Positions 1 to 7,820 of a stretch of DNA of 39,947 nt are shown here, in pieces. Under the pieces are notes generated by a model. That model saw only the letters and a program-made list of their open reading frames with translations. It ran no database searches and was not told where the DNA came from. Position 1 is the first letter of the stretch. Each line of letters starts with the position of its first letter. The stretch lies in NCBI RefSeq assembly GCF_014145505.1, contig NZ_JACIUZ010000023.1, forward strand, positions 1 to 39,947, in the 5' to 3' direction. This DNA comes from Limosilactobacillus fastidiosus. Its GTDB lineage: Bacteria > Bacillota > Bacilli > Lactobacillales > Lactobacillaceae. A program made the translations under genes and the position numbers.

Positions 1-100
1 ATTAATGCCTTTAGGCCTAGTTGAGCATGCGAACGGAGTGAGTATGCGAAACAAAAAACCACCTGCTTTGCGGGTGGGGGATAAGATTATATAAATAAAG

Positions 101-158
101 ACCTCTTTTGCCTTAAGATGTAGGTGTTCAAGCCAAAATCAAATAAGGGAAAAGAGGT
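101..158 (+). promoter_or_regulatory. Stem-loop sequestering the tnpA ribosome-binding site
   Basis: ACCTCTTTT-G-CCTTA (101-115) is complementary to TAAGG-G-AAAAGAGGT (144-158), with one mismatch over 15 positions. The 3' arm contains the AGAGG Shine-Dalgarno of tnpA, about 9 bases before its ATG. In IS200 such a stem is known to hold transposase translation down; the same role is inferred here. The second copy has the same structure at 39274-39331. Confidence 0.7.
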
Positions 159-167
159 TTAATTAAT

Positions 168-632
168 ATGGCTAATAAACTAAATAGTTTAGCCCATACG
201 AAGTGGTTATGTAAGTATCACATCGTATTCATTCCAAAGTATAGACGGAAAATAATTTACAATCAATATCGGAAAGATTTACGAGATTATATTAGATTAC
301 TATGTCAGTATAAAGGAGTAAAGATTATTGAAGGACATTTGATGCCTGATCATGTTCACTTATTAGTAAGTATTCCACCGAAGTTAAGCGTTTCGCAATT
401 TATGGGATATTTGAAAGGAAAAAGTGCATTGATGATGTTTGATCATCATGCCAATTTAAAGTATAAATTTGGCAATCGACATTTTTGGGCAGAAGGTTAT
501 TATGTCAGCACAGTAGGATTAAATGAGTCCACCATCAAGAAATATATTCGTGATCAAGAGAAACATGATATGGTAGTCGATAAATTAACAACGATAGAAT
601 ACTCGGACCCTTTTAAGGGTAAGGTGAAGTAA
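168..632 (+). CDS. tnpA: IS200/IS605 family Y1 transposase TnpA
   Basis: A 154-residue single-strand transposase, the usual length for IS200 TnpA. The HUH metal-binding motif is His62-Val-His64 (context MPDHVHLLV), and the probable catalytic tyrosine is Tyr126 in KKYIRDQEKH. The family cuts and joins single-stranded DNA at hairpin ends and leaves no target duplication. The reading frame is intact and the two copies in the window encode identical proteins. Translation is probably held low by the stem-loop at 101-158, which covers the Shine-Dalgarno. No tnpB or accessory gene follows. The identification is firm; whether the element is active cannot be judged from sequence, although perfect identity of the copies suggests recent movement. 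Confidence 0.95.
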   Translation: MANKLNSLAHTKWLCKYHIVFIPKYRRKIIYNQYRKDLRDYIRLLCQYKGVKIIEGHLMPDHVHLLVSIPPKLSVSQFMGYLKGKSALMMFDHHANLKYKFGNRHFWAEGYYVSTVGLNESTIKKYIRDQEKHDMVVDKLTTIEYSDPFKGKVK

Positions 633-692
633 TACTAACACTGCTTAAAGCAGTAGCGAAGTAGTCAGAGCATTTTGGCTTGGACGAAGGAA

Positions 693-718
693 AAGCCAGC
701 GCCTTGAGACGCTGGCTT
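693..718 (+). terminator. Hairpin downstream of tnpA
   Basis: AAGCCAGCG pairs with CGCTGGCTT around an 8-base loop, followed by a weak pyrimidine stretch (CTCTTATC). It could end tnpA transcription or shield the element from outside reading. A second short hairpin (TCGGCT/AGCCGA) follows at 725-739. Confidence 0.45.
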
Positions 719-788
719 CTCTTATCGGCTTTTAGCCGAAGAACAAACCACCCGTTTCACGGGTGGTTATGATTAGTTACAGGATTAT

Positions 789-2186
789 TTAGCCTAAAGA
801 ATAAGCTATTACTTTGATTGGCTGCTTTTGTGAACTTTGAAGTTGGTGGGTAACCTTACCATTTGCGTAATAACGTTCAGTAAATGAAGCCCATCCCTGA
901 TTAAGGAAAATTTCAACTGAACTAGTATCCACTAGTATTCGTAATTCCGTTAGTGGCCCAGCTAATTGAGCGTATCGTTTAGGATCAGCTCCACAACGAA
1001 TCAAGGTTACATTTTGTTGATTAATAATTAATTGGATTAGGCAACTATCCTGATCAGTCATTTGCCAGGTTAATCGATCAATTCCATCTGCGGAAAATTT
1101 AAATTGTAAATCAAGATGCTGACTATCAGAGAGAGTTAAAGATTGTGGCTTGGAAACTGTAATTACATCATCAAGAACTTTATCATGATGCGAATTATTA
1201 ATTTCAGCAACGGGGTAGTTATAAAGGTGATCACTTATAATTTTAAGTTCACGTGGTAATGTTAGCACACCGGCCCAACCATAGGGATCCTCTTTTGGTT
1301 CACCTTCAAACGTACTCATCCACCCAACCATGATTCGTCGGTGATCCGGGGTAAGGAATGTTTGTGGGGCGTAAAAGTTATGCCCGGAATCAATATCACG
1401 GAAAGGTGTTCCGGTAAATTGAGGTTTTGATAAATCAAGCTGACCAATTGAGTAGCAAGATTGGGAATAATTTAGAAACTGGTTTTCCTGCTTGTCCATT
1501 CCCATTGGTGAACACATAAAGACATCTTGGCCATTAATCTTGAATAGATCTGGACATTCCCACATATATCCTTCGTCCTTTGCGGAGCTTGCTTCAGCAA
1601 TTGGCCCCATTTCTTGCCAGTTGGTTAAGTTAGAAGAACGATAAAGTAATACGCGACCTTGATCCTTGTCCTTTGCACGGCTGCCAATTACTAGATAATA
1701 ATAACCGTCTTGGAACCAAACTTTGGGATCACGAAAGTCTTGTGAATTATCTTTTGGTGCAGTGATGATTGGATTTCCAGAATACTTAGTAAAGTGAATC
1801 CCGTCATCACTGTAGGCAAGGTTTTGTACCTCGAAGAAGTGATTAAGATCATGATCTGCGTAGTAATGTTGGCCCGTATACAATAAGTAAAGCCGGTTGT
1901 CTTTTACAATCGCGGAACCAGAAAAACAGCCGCCAGGATCTTCCTGGTCTCCTAGAGTCAAGGCAATTGGTAATTGTTCCCAGTGAACAAGGTCTTTACT
2001 TCGAACATGTCCCCAATGCATTGGGCCCCACTTTGCAGAGAAGGGATGATATTGATAAAAGACATGGTAGTATCCGTTAAAGTAACAGAGACCATTTGGA
2101 TCGTTAAGCCAACCCCCTGGTGTCGCAATGTGATAAGTGGGACGGTAACGTTGATTCGTAATTTTACTGGTATGATACTGGTCCAT
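789..2186 (-). CDS. scrB: Sucrose-6-phosphate hydrolase (GH32 beta-fructofuranosidase)
   Basis: Hydrolyses sucrose 6-phosphate (or sucrose) to glucose 6-phosphate and fructose in the cytoplasm. There is no signal peptide. The three GH32 landmarks are present: WLNDPNG with the nucleophile Asp29, RDP at 152-154, and WECPDLF with the acid/base Glu210. The N-terminal five-bladed propeller is followed by the usual beta-sandwich from about residue 330. At 465 residues the protein is of normal length. The ATG is preceded by AGGAGGG at good spacing. No sucrose PTS or permease gene is adjacent, so transport must be encoded elsewhere. Upstream lies a cre-like site, plus an inverted repeat that includes the Shine-Dalgarno. 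The gene follows bceB on the same strand with a 90-base gap. An invertase or a short-fructan hydrolase is the main alternative. Confidence 0.9.
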   Translation of the reverse strand: MDQYHTSKITNQRYRPTYHIATPGGWLNDPNGLCYFNGYYHVFYQYHPFSAKWGPMHWGHVRSKDLVHWEQLPIALTLGDQEDPGGCFSGSAIVKDNRLYLLYTGQHYYADHDLNHFFEVQNLAYSDDGIHFTKYSGNPIITAPKDNSQDFRDPKVWFQDGYYYLVIGSRAKDKDQGRVLLYRSSNLTNWQEMGPIAEASSAKDEGYMWECPDLFKINGQDVFMCSPMGMDKQENQFLNYSQSCYSIGQLDLSKPQFTGTPFRDIDSGHNFYAPQTFLTPDHRRIMVGWMSTFEGEPKEDPYGWAGVLTLPRELKIISDHLYNYPVAEINNSHHDKVLDDVITVSKPQSLTLSDSQHLDLQFKFSADGIDRLTWQMTDQDSCLIQLIINQQNVTLIRCGADPKRYAQLAGPLTELRILVDTSSVEIFLNQGWASFTERYYANGKVTHQLQSSQKQPIKVIAYSLG

Positions 2187-2188
2187 AA

Positions 2189-2249
2189 TTAATTACCCTC
2201 CTTTTGGTAATCGCTTTCAAAGAGAGTATAAACCATTAGGAGGGTAATT
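2189..2249 (-). promoter_or_regulatory. scrB leader: 12-bp inverted repeat over the Shine-Dalgarno, with cre in the loop
   Basis: AATTACCCTCCT (2191-2202) and AGGAGGGTAATT (2238-2249) are perfect inverted repeats. On the transcribed strand the downstream arm is the scrB Shine-Dalgarno, so the upstream arm is an anti-Shine-Dalgarno. The 35-base loop holds a cre-like site at 2206-2219 (TGAAAGCGATTACC, 13 of 14 to TGWAANCGNTNWCA) and a possible -10 TATACT at 2225-2230. No good -35 is seen. Confidence 0.55.
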
Positions 2250-2276
2250 TATATATAGAGATAAAGTTGAATCGAG

Positions 2277-4220
2277 TTAATTCTCTACTTCTTTAATTGG
2301 CTCATCCACAATTTGGCGATATACTCTGGTCGTTAATGCGTAGAGAACCAGGTAGAGGACAATGAGGCCAACAGCAACAATGATTCCAACGGTAACCATT
2401 AATTTAAGGTTGTAGAAGTTAAGTTGGACCATGATTTGTCGGATTGCCGGGGTAGCGAAGCCAAGATTAATAATCGCTCCGATGACTGGTAAGAGGAAGA
2501 CCATTAAAACTTGGCTGTGGATACTCTTAACGGTTTCCTTTTCGCTAAGTCCTACTTGTTTCATCGTCTTGAAACGATTTTGATCGGCATAACCTTCTGA
2601 AATTTGCTTGAAGTAAATTACGATTGTGGTCGTAATAGTGAGGGCAATACTGATCAAAATACCGATGAAGATCAGGCCACCATATAGTCCGTTAATTAAT
2701 GACGTAATCGTTGCTTTTCCAGTAAAGTTAAGGTTATTCATTCGTAACTTCATTTGTAAGTCATTTTCAAACTTAATTCGCTGCTTTTGATTTCCTTTTA
2801 ATTGATAGTTAAAGGTAGTAACGGTAGTCATTGGCAAAGATTGCGGCAGTTTATTAAGAACGATAAAGGTTGGCGTATAGATGCTGTGATCAGGATTGAA
2901 GTATTGCTCAAAGTGCTTGAGCGATTTTGCTTGGTATTTATGATTATTGATAGTGACTGCTCCAGAGCGTCCTTTATTATTGGCGTAGGTTAATGCCTCG
3001 TTATCCGCAAGGTGAACGTTCTGCTTAGCGATTCGGTTATATTCCTTAGTTGTCAATAAAATGATTGAACTACTGGTTTTATTGTCCATGGATTGGAGAG
3101 AACCTTGACTAACAAACTTATTATCACACCAGTAACCGTATTGAGGTGTTGACATGGTATAAGTCAAGTAGTGGTTAATTCTAGCCTGGTGTTGATGAGC
3201 GGTAGAATTAATCGTGTTCTTTTGAGCTTGGGTTAATCTTTGGTTGCTAGTGATAACGACATCTTCAGGGGCATATGATTTAACTGTGCTTCCTATCCCT
3301 GCGTAAAGGGTAATTGATGTAAAGAGAATGACAAGGATTGAGCTGCAAAGTAAACAGATGGTGGCGAGACTGGCACCGTTTTGCTCCATCCGTTGAATCA
3401 TTCCAGAAATAGCAATAAAATGACGTGGCTTATAGTAGAATCGCTTATTTTTTCGTAAAAGCTTTAAGAGAATGATACTTCCAATGATAAAGACTAAGTA
3501 GGTACCGATTACTAACAAGACTACTGCTAAAAGGAAATGGGAGATGGCGGAAATTTGTGGTTTGATTGTTAGGGTAATATAATATGCCCAGATTAACAAG
3601 ACAAAGCCAAGGAAACCGGCTAGTGTGTAGATAACACCATGGCGCCTTGAATGCACCGATTCTTGCTGCCAAAGCTGGTTAGGGGTTAAGCAGTGGAGCT
3701 TGAATAAGTCGATTAGTGCAATTAAAGCAAAAAAACAAATAGTTAGGAGTACAGTTTTTCCAATTGCTGCCGGAACAAACCATGGTTGAGAAATATGCTT
3801 AATGTTTAGAAGGTAACCAAGACCGAGGAAGGCTAGCTTTTCGAAGATAATACCGAGGACTAATCCAGCAACTAGGCTAATAACAATTAAGTAGCACTTT
3901 TCGATAATTGTTAGGAGCTGGAGGTTTCGACTAGTCATTCCTAGCATACTGTAAAGACCCATTTCCCGGCTTCGTTGTTGCCAGAGAAACCGATTAACAT
4001 AGATAAGAAAGGCTAAGGTGACTAGGAGAATAAAGTGAAAACCAAGATCCAGCATTGCTGAGGTAGTAGCACCTGTATTAAGTTTCTTTAAGCTAGTATT
4101 TGCTTCAGTTGCGAGAAAAATATAGTTAATTACAACAAGCATAACGGTAGCCATTAGGTAGGGACCATAGCTACGCATATTTCGCTTGAAGCTTGAATTA
4201 ATTAACTTAAAATACAACAT
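2277..4220 (-). CDS. bceB: BceB-type ABC transporter permease (FtsX family)
   Basis: A 647-residue membrane protein in the layout of BceB/VraG permeases: one N-terminal transmembrane helix (about 18-38), a cluster of helices between about 55 and 320, a large extracellular domain of roughly 200 residues (about 325-520), then three C-terminal helices. Such permeases form a complex with a BceA ATPase and a BceS kinase, and use the large outer domain to detect or release cell-wall-active peptides such as bacitracin or lantibiotics. It starts 2 bases after bceA stops and its GGGGGTGAG ribosome site lies inside the end of bceA, so the two are translationally coupled. The family assignment is good; the peptide recognised is unknown. 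Confidence 0.88.
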   Translation of the reverse strand: MLYFKLINSSFKRNMRSYGPYLMATVMLVVINYIFLATEANTSLKKLNTGATTSAMLDLGFHFILLVTLAFLIYVNRFLWQQRSREMGLYSMLGMTSRNLQLLTIIEKCYLIVISLVAGLVLGIIFEKLAFLGLGYLLNIKHISQPWFVPAAIGKTVLLTICFFALIALIDLFKLHCLTPNQLWQQESVHSRRHGVIYTLAGFLGFVLLIWAYYITLTIKPQISAISHFLLAVVLLVIGTYLVFIIGSIILLKLLRKNKRFYYKPRHFIAISGMIQRMEQNGASLATICLLCSSILVILFTSITLYAGIGSTVKSYAPEDVVITSNQRLTQAQKNTINSTAHQHQARINHYLTYTMSTPQYGYWCDNKFVSQGSLQSMDNKTSSSIILLTTKEYNRIAKQNVHLADNEALTYANNKGRSGAVTINNHKYQAKSLKHFEQYFNPDHSIYTPTFIVLNKLPQSLPMTTVTTFNYQLKGNQKQRIKFENDLQMKLRMNNLNFTGKATITSLINGLYGGLIFIGILISIALTITTTIVIYFKQISEGYADQNRFKTMKQVGLSEKETVKSIHSQVLMVFLLPVIGAIINLGFATPAIRQIMVQLNFYNLKLMVTVGIIVAVGLIVLYLVLYALTTRVYRQIVDEPIKEVEN

Positions 4221-4222
4221 TT

Positions 4223-4978
4223 CTACTCACCCCCGTTTGTTAGGGTCATCATTGTGTTACTAATTTGTTCTTGGTAGTCCTTAAGAGATTCATTACCTCG
4301 GAATAGTTCGTGGTAAATTTTACCGTCTTTAATAAATAAAGTTCGCTTAGCGTGACTAGCTGCGGCAGCACTGTGGGTAACCATAATGATTGTTTGACCG
4401 TTGTGGTTAACCGTATCAAAAAGGTTCAAGATTTCTTTACTTGTATTTGAATCTAGAGCACCTGTTGGCTCATCTGCTAATAGGAGATCAGGCTGCGTAA
4501 TTAATGCCCGGGCGATTGCTATTCGTTGTTGTTGCCCACCAGAAATTTCGGTAGGGTAGCGATCGATAATCTTATTGATTCCTAGAGCTGAAGCAAGTGG
4601 CTTAATCCGTTTATCCATCTCTGCTACCGGAACCTTTGCGAGAACTAAGGGAAGGTAGATATTATCACGATTAGAAAGAGTATCGAGAAGGTTGAAGTGT
4701 TGGAAGATAAAGCCTAAGTGTTCTCGACGATATTTTGCAGCTTCATCAGGGGTGAGTTTATTGAGATTTTGGCTGTTTAAGAGAACTTCACCCGCAGTTG
4801 CCTTTTCTAGAGTGGCAATAATATTGAGGAGAGTACTTTTACCAGCCCCTGATTCTCCCATGATTGCAATGTATTCGCCTGGGTTAACATCAAAACTAAT
4901 ATTCTTCAATGCGTAAACTGGGTGGGATGAATTTGCGTTATATGTTCGTTGAACGTTGCTAAGATGGAGAAGATTCAT
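4223..4978 (-). CDS. bceA: BceA-type ABC transporter ATP-binding protein
   Basis: The ATPase partner of the downstream permease, of the MacB/BceA peptide-exporter class. All ATPase motifs are intact: Walker A GESGAGKST, signature SGGQQQR, Walker B LLLADEP with the catalytic Glu, and the H-loop in MVTHS. An ATG nine bases upstream (4987) is in frame, but it sits directly on the AAAGGA ribosome site. The ATG at 4978 has correct 9-base spacing and is preferred, giving 251 residues. It is separated from bceS by 331 bases that hold a terminator and a repeat element, so bceAB probably has its own promoter, as in other Bce modules where BceR activates it. Confidence 0.92.
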   Translation of the reverse strand: MNLLHLSNVQRTYNANSSHPVYALKNISFDVNPGEYIAIMGESGAGKSTLLNIIATLEKATAGEVLLNSQNLNKLTPDEAAKYRREHLGFIFQHFNLLDTLSNRDNIYLPLVLAKVPVAEMDKRIKPLASALGINKIIDRYPTEISGGQQQRIAIARALITQPDLLLADEPTGALDSNTSKEILNLFDTVNHNGQTIIMVTHSAAAASHAKRTLFIKDGKIYHELFRGNESLKDYQEQISNTMMTLTNGGE

Positions 4979-5045
4979 GTTAGTCATTCCTTTCTTTAGG
5001 TGTTATTTAAAATATTGCTTTCTACAAAACTAAATGGTCATGATT

Positions 5046-5212
5046 AGAGTAGGCAGCGTAGTCGAAACGTGTTGCCCTAATCTTTCTTGAGCTAATATAC
5101 TAGGCAATATAACTGAAATGTATTCGCCCCGACGAGCCTAACTACGCCTGATTTCGATGCAATTCATCGTTCATCAGGCTAGGTTAGTCAACCGCGTGCT
5201 AATTCGTCGGGG
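5046..5212 (-). repeat. Modular intergenic repeat, copy 1 (palindrome plus two ~28-bp repeats)
   Basis: Fills most of the gap between bceA and bceS. The palindromic part at 5127-5212 has outer arms CCCCGACGA/TCGTCGGGG and inner arms GCCTGAT/ATCAGGC. Read on the minus strand it is followed by two copies of a short repeat (around 5101-5128 and 5049-5072, core TTTCGACTAnGCTGCCTA). The spacer between them, with TTAGCTC and GGGC, matches that of the 15.3-15.5 kb copy. Module order and orientation agree, while the palindrome sequences differ. Confidence 0.65.
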
Positions 5213-5233
5213 CTCACATCCTATCCTCATTAT

Positions 5234-5280
5234 AAAAAGGTCCTCCAGTAATTCATACTTACAGAATTGAGGAGAACCTT
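5234..5280 (-). terminator. Terminator after bceS
   Basis: On the minus strand AAGGTTCTCC (5280-5271) pairs with GGAGGACCTT (5246-5237), followed by a T run. It separates the bceRS transcript from bceAB. Confidence 0.75.
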
Positions 5281-5309
5281 ACAGAATTGTAATGTTGGGA
5301 AGAAGGTGA

Positions 5310-6284
5310 TTATCCCTTCTTAACGTTATTTCCCGGGAAATGTAAATTGGCGTTGGTCCCATGACCAGCTTTTGAAGAGATTTTGAGACTGAAGTTTAAC
5401 TGGCTACTTATCTTCTTAACCAGGTATAGTCCCATTCCCGTCGATTTAATTGTTTGGTGACCATTTTTCCCTGAAAAACCATTGTCATAAATCCGGGGAA
5501 GATCACTACTTTTGATTCCGATACCGTGATCAATGATTTGGAGGTTATTGTTAACCCAGTTAAAGTAAATTGTTGAGTCATTGGGGGAATATTTAATTGC
5601 ATTTGAAAGAAGCTGATTAATGCAGAAACGGAGCCACTTTCTGTCCGTTAGAACCAAAATATTACTGAGATTGTCTAGTTGAGGAACAAGTTGGCGACTA
5701 ATAAAAAGCGATGAATTTTGTTTCAGAATTTCAATGATTAGTTTTTGTAGATTAATCCATTCAAAATCAAGGTCATTTTTAGTCATTGCAAGACGTTCGT
5801 CATTCAGGAGCATATCCAGGTGGTAATTAGCTTGGAAGACGGCACGAAGAACCGTTTTACTAGGAACCGGATCACTATTTTCTGTGGCAGCTTGAAGACT
5901 GGTCAACGAATTTTTAATTTCATGAGAATACATCTCAATACGGTCTAGTTGCTCTTTTTGTTGGTTATTTAAATCATGGATTGTACATTCAGCAGTCCGT
6001 TGGTGTAACTGATAGTTGTGAAGTAGTTGAGCTTCAATTGGATTATTTACTGAAATCCCCTTTTCTTTAGTAATTACCTGAACTCGTTTATGCGATTGGT
6101 AGCTGTTAACTAGAAACCAAATTACTAATAATGGAAAACTAAAACGAAATGTATCCCAGAAAAAACTTTTCGGTAGGTAGTACAGAGTGGCAAGTAATTT
6201 AATAAGACCAAGAAGAAGCAGGTAAAAAATGAAGATCGGTAAAAATGATTTGAACTGGTAGGTCCAGAATTTTTTAGATTTCAT
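5310..6284 (-). CDS. bceS: BceS-type intramembrane-sensing histidine kinase
   Basis: A 324-residue sensor kinase with two N-terminal transmembrane helices (about 15-35 and 45-62) and almost no extracellular loop, the hallmark of Bce kinases that sense through their transporter. The phosphorylated histidine is His121 (YSHEIKNSL). The N box (SNAIKYSPN), G1 box (DHGIGI) and G2 box (GMGLYLVKK) are all present. It overlaps the end of bceR by 11 bases, which indicates coupled translation. A terminator follows the gene. With BceR it should control the adjacent transporter in response to envelope-acting peptides; this is inferred from the family and the gene order. Confidence 0.9.
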   Translation of the reverse strand: MKSKKFWTYQFKSFLPIFIFYLLLLGLIKLLATLYYLPKSFFWDTFRFSFPLLVIWFLVNSYQSHKRVQVITKEKGISVNNPIEAQLLHNYQLHQRTAECTIHDLNNQQKEQLDRIEMYSHEIKNSLTSLQAATENSDPVPSKTVLRAVFQANYHLDMLLNDERLAMTKNDLDFEWINLQKLIIEILKQNSSLFISRQLVPQLDNLSNILVLTDRKWLRFCINQLLSNAIKYSPNDSTIYFNWVNNNLQIIDHGIGIKSSDLPRIYDNGFSGKNGHQTIKSTGMGLYLVKKISSQLNFSLKISSKAGHGTNANLHFPGNNVKKG

Positions 6285-6957
6285 GTTGAATTACCAAGCG
6301 GTACCCAATTCCTCGTTCAGTTCGCAAGCTTTTATCCAAGTTAACCGTTGCCAGTTTAGAACGGAGTCGACTAATATTAACGTTTAATGTATTATCATTA
6401 AGAAACTTTCCACCCTGCCAGAGCCATTCGAGGAGTCGCTCTTTGGTAACGGTATGATTAAGGTGATTAATTAGTATTCCCAGAAGGGCGCTTTCCGTAG
6501 GCGATAGTTGAATATTACCGTTAGGGGTTGTTAATTTGTTAGTTAGTGAATTTAGTTCACTTGATCCCCAAGCGAGTTTCTCCATTCCAGCTGCTTTTTG
6601 ATTTCTGCGCAGGAGTGCTTGAATTTTAGCGAGTAAGACGGTAGCGGAAAATGGCTTCATGATATAATCATCTGCTCCAGAAGCAATCGCATGCATAATA
6701 TTACTATCAATATCTGCTGCCGATATAACAATGATCGGTGCCTTTGTCAGTTGGCGAACCGCATTAATCCAGTAAAACCCGTCAAAAGTAGGTAAGGTGA
6801 TATCAAATAAGATTATATCCGGCATTTCTTCCTTAACTTCATCGGTGACCTGATCCCAATCTTTAACGGTAACAACCGCATACTGCCATTTCTCTAATTC
6901 ATTTTTGACTGTTTTAATAATAATGGGATTATCTTCCACAACGAATACTTTTACCAT
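6274..6957 (-). CDS. bceR: BceR-type OmpR-family response regulator
   Basis: A 227-residue two-domain regulator. The receiver domain (1-115) has the acidic pair Glu8-Asp9, phosphoacceptor Asp52 in ILFDITLP and the conserved Lys in MKPFSA. A winged-helix DNA-binding domain (about 130-225) ends in the RGIGYRL motif typical of OmpR-type proteins. The start is set by GGGGG five bases before the ATG. It is the first gene of the minus-strand bceR-bceS pair. Its likely targets are the bceAB promoter region at 4980-5240 and perhaps itself. I could not pick out a convincing BceR box. Confidence 0.92.
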   Translation of the reverse strand: MVKVFVVEDNPIIIKTVKNELEKWQYAVVTVKDWDQVTDEVKEEMPDIILFDITLPTFDGFYWINAVRQLTKAPIIVISAADIDSNIMHAIASGADDYIMKPFSATVLLAKIQALLRRNQKAAGMEKLAWGSSELNSLTNKLTTPNGNIQLSPTESALLGILINHLNHTVTKERLLEWLWQGGKFLNDNTLNVNISRLRSKLATVNLDKSLRTERGIGYRLVIQHEI

Positions 6958-7004
6958 CTTTACCCCCAGAATAATAAATAACTAATCAAATCATACATTA
7001 AGAA

Positions 7005-7043
7005 AATCCCTAACTCAAATCATGAAGAGCTGAGTTAGGGATT
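7005..7043 (-). terminator. Terminator after pnuC
   Basis: AATCCCTAACTCA (7005-7017) pairs with TGAGTTAGGGATT (7031-7043), and on the minus strand the stem is followed by TTTTCTT. It separates pnuC from bceR. Confidence 0.8.
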
Positions 7044-7055
7044 AGTAAGTTAAAG

Positions 7056-7808
7056 TTATGCTTGTGTATTTAAATTTGCAGAGTATTGAGCTTCTTCTTT
7101 TTCAAGACGAGCACGTTCACGCTTGTTGTACCATGGTGAAATGGTGAATGCTAAGACATCATTAATGATGTAAACCATACTGTTAACAGCCATTGCCAAT
7201 GATGCATCGCCTTGGGCATACGTAATCCCCCACAGAATCATTTGGAAGATTCCTGAGGCCAACCACCAGAAGTATTGGTTGTTGTAACGTAAGAAACAAA
7301 TAACACCGGCAGTTAAACTAATTGAGAAGCTAACGGCATCGATCCATGGACGTGGATCATTTGTTAATGCACCAATCAAGTAACCCGAAACGATGTAAAC
7401 TGCAATCGTTGATAAGATCGCAATTACCCAAGTTTTACCAGTAAACTTTCGGATTTTTGAGACCATGTTGATATTCCAGTTAACAGAAAGCAGAACCGGA
7501 ATGTCTAGAGTAACGACGTAGGCAATTTGTTCACCAATACTAAGATAGTTTTTTGCACTAAAACCAATAATAATGAAACAGATAGCTGAAAGAATTCCTA
7601 GCCAACCATTAACGGACTTAGCAGCATTGATGGCTAAAATACAAAGAACACCTAAAGTAGTCCCGATAAAAGTAATTACTGTAATCCAAGTAATTTTATC
7701 ATTTACCAGAGTCATAACCTGACAGCCAAGGCTGAAGAAAAACAGATAGTAGTTTTGCTGAGGCCACCCCTTAAGTTGATGACCGAGAAAATGTAAATAG
7801 TTCTTCAT
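7056..7808 (-). CDS. pnuC: PnuC nicotinamide riboside transporter
   Basis: A 250-residue membrane protein with about seven hydrophobic helices. Family features include NGWLGILSA followed by the aromatic-rich FSAKNYLS segment, WxxW-type patches (YFWWLASG) and a charged cytoplasmic tail (NKRERARLEKEE). PnuC proteins carry nicotinamide riboside inward by facilitated diffusion, with trapping by phosphorylation (NadR-type kinase), for NAD salvage. The gene stands alone between its own terminator and a structured leader. The AGGAG ribosome site lies about 11 bases before the ATG. Regulation is probably through the leader described separately. Confidence 0.9.
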   Translation of the reverse strand: MKNYLHFLGHQLKGWPQQNYYLFFFSLGCQVMTLVNDKITWITVITFIGTTLGVLCILAINAAKSVNGWLGILSAICFIIIGFSAKNYLSIGEQIAYVVTLDIPVLLSVNWNINMVSKIRKFTGKTWVIAILSTIAVYIVSGYLIGALTNDPRPWIDAVSFSISLTAGVICFLRYNNQYFWWLASGIFQMILWGITYAQGDASLAMAVNSMVYIINDVLAFTISPWYNKRERARLEKEEAQYSANLNTQA

Positions 7809-7820
7809 TACTCAAAGTCT

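Larger units (their letters stand above)
1..774 (+). mobile_element. IS200-like insertion sequence, left copy (IS200/IS605 family, tnpA only)
   Basis: This segment is identical to 39174-39947. It carries one small Y1 transposase gene and no tnpB. As expected for IS200/IS605 elements there are no long terminal inverted repeats but subterminal hairpins: left end 59-77 (CCACC...GGTGG) and right end 746-768 (AACCACCCG/CGGGTGGTT). Further hairpins lie at 640-654, 693-718 and 725-739. The exact cleavage points cannot be fixed because the window begins inside the shared sequence. The right end abuts the 3' end of scrB, about 15 bases from its stop codon, without damaging it. Confidence 0.85.

Noticed and set aside
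4980-5240. A BceR binding site in the bceA promoter region
   Set aside because: I looked for a spaced inverted repeat typical of Bce-type regulators, but the region is dominated by the repeat element and no site stood out.
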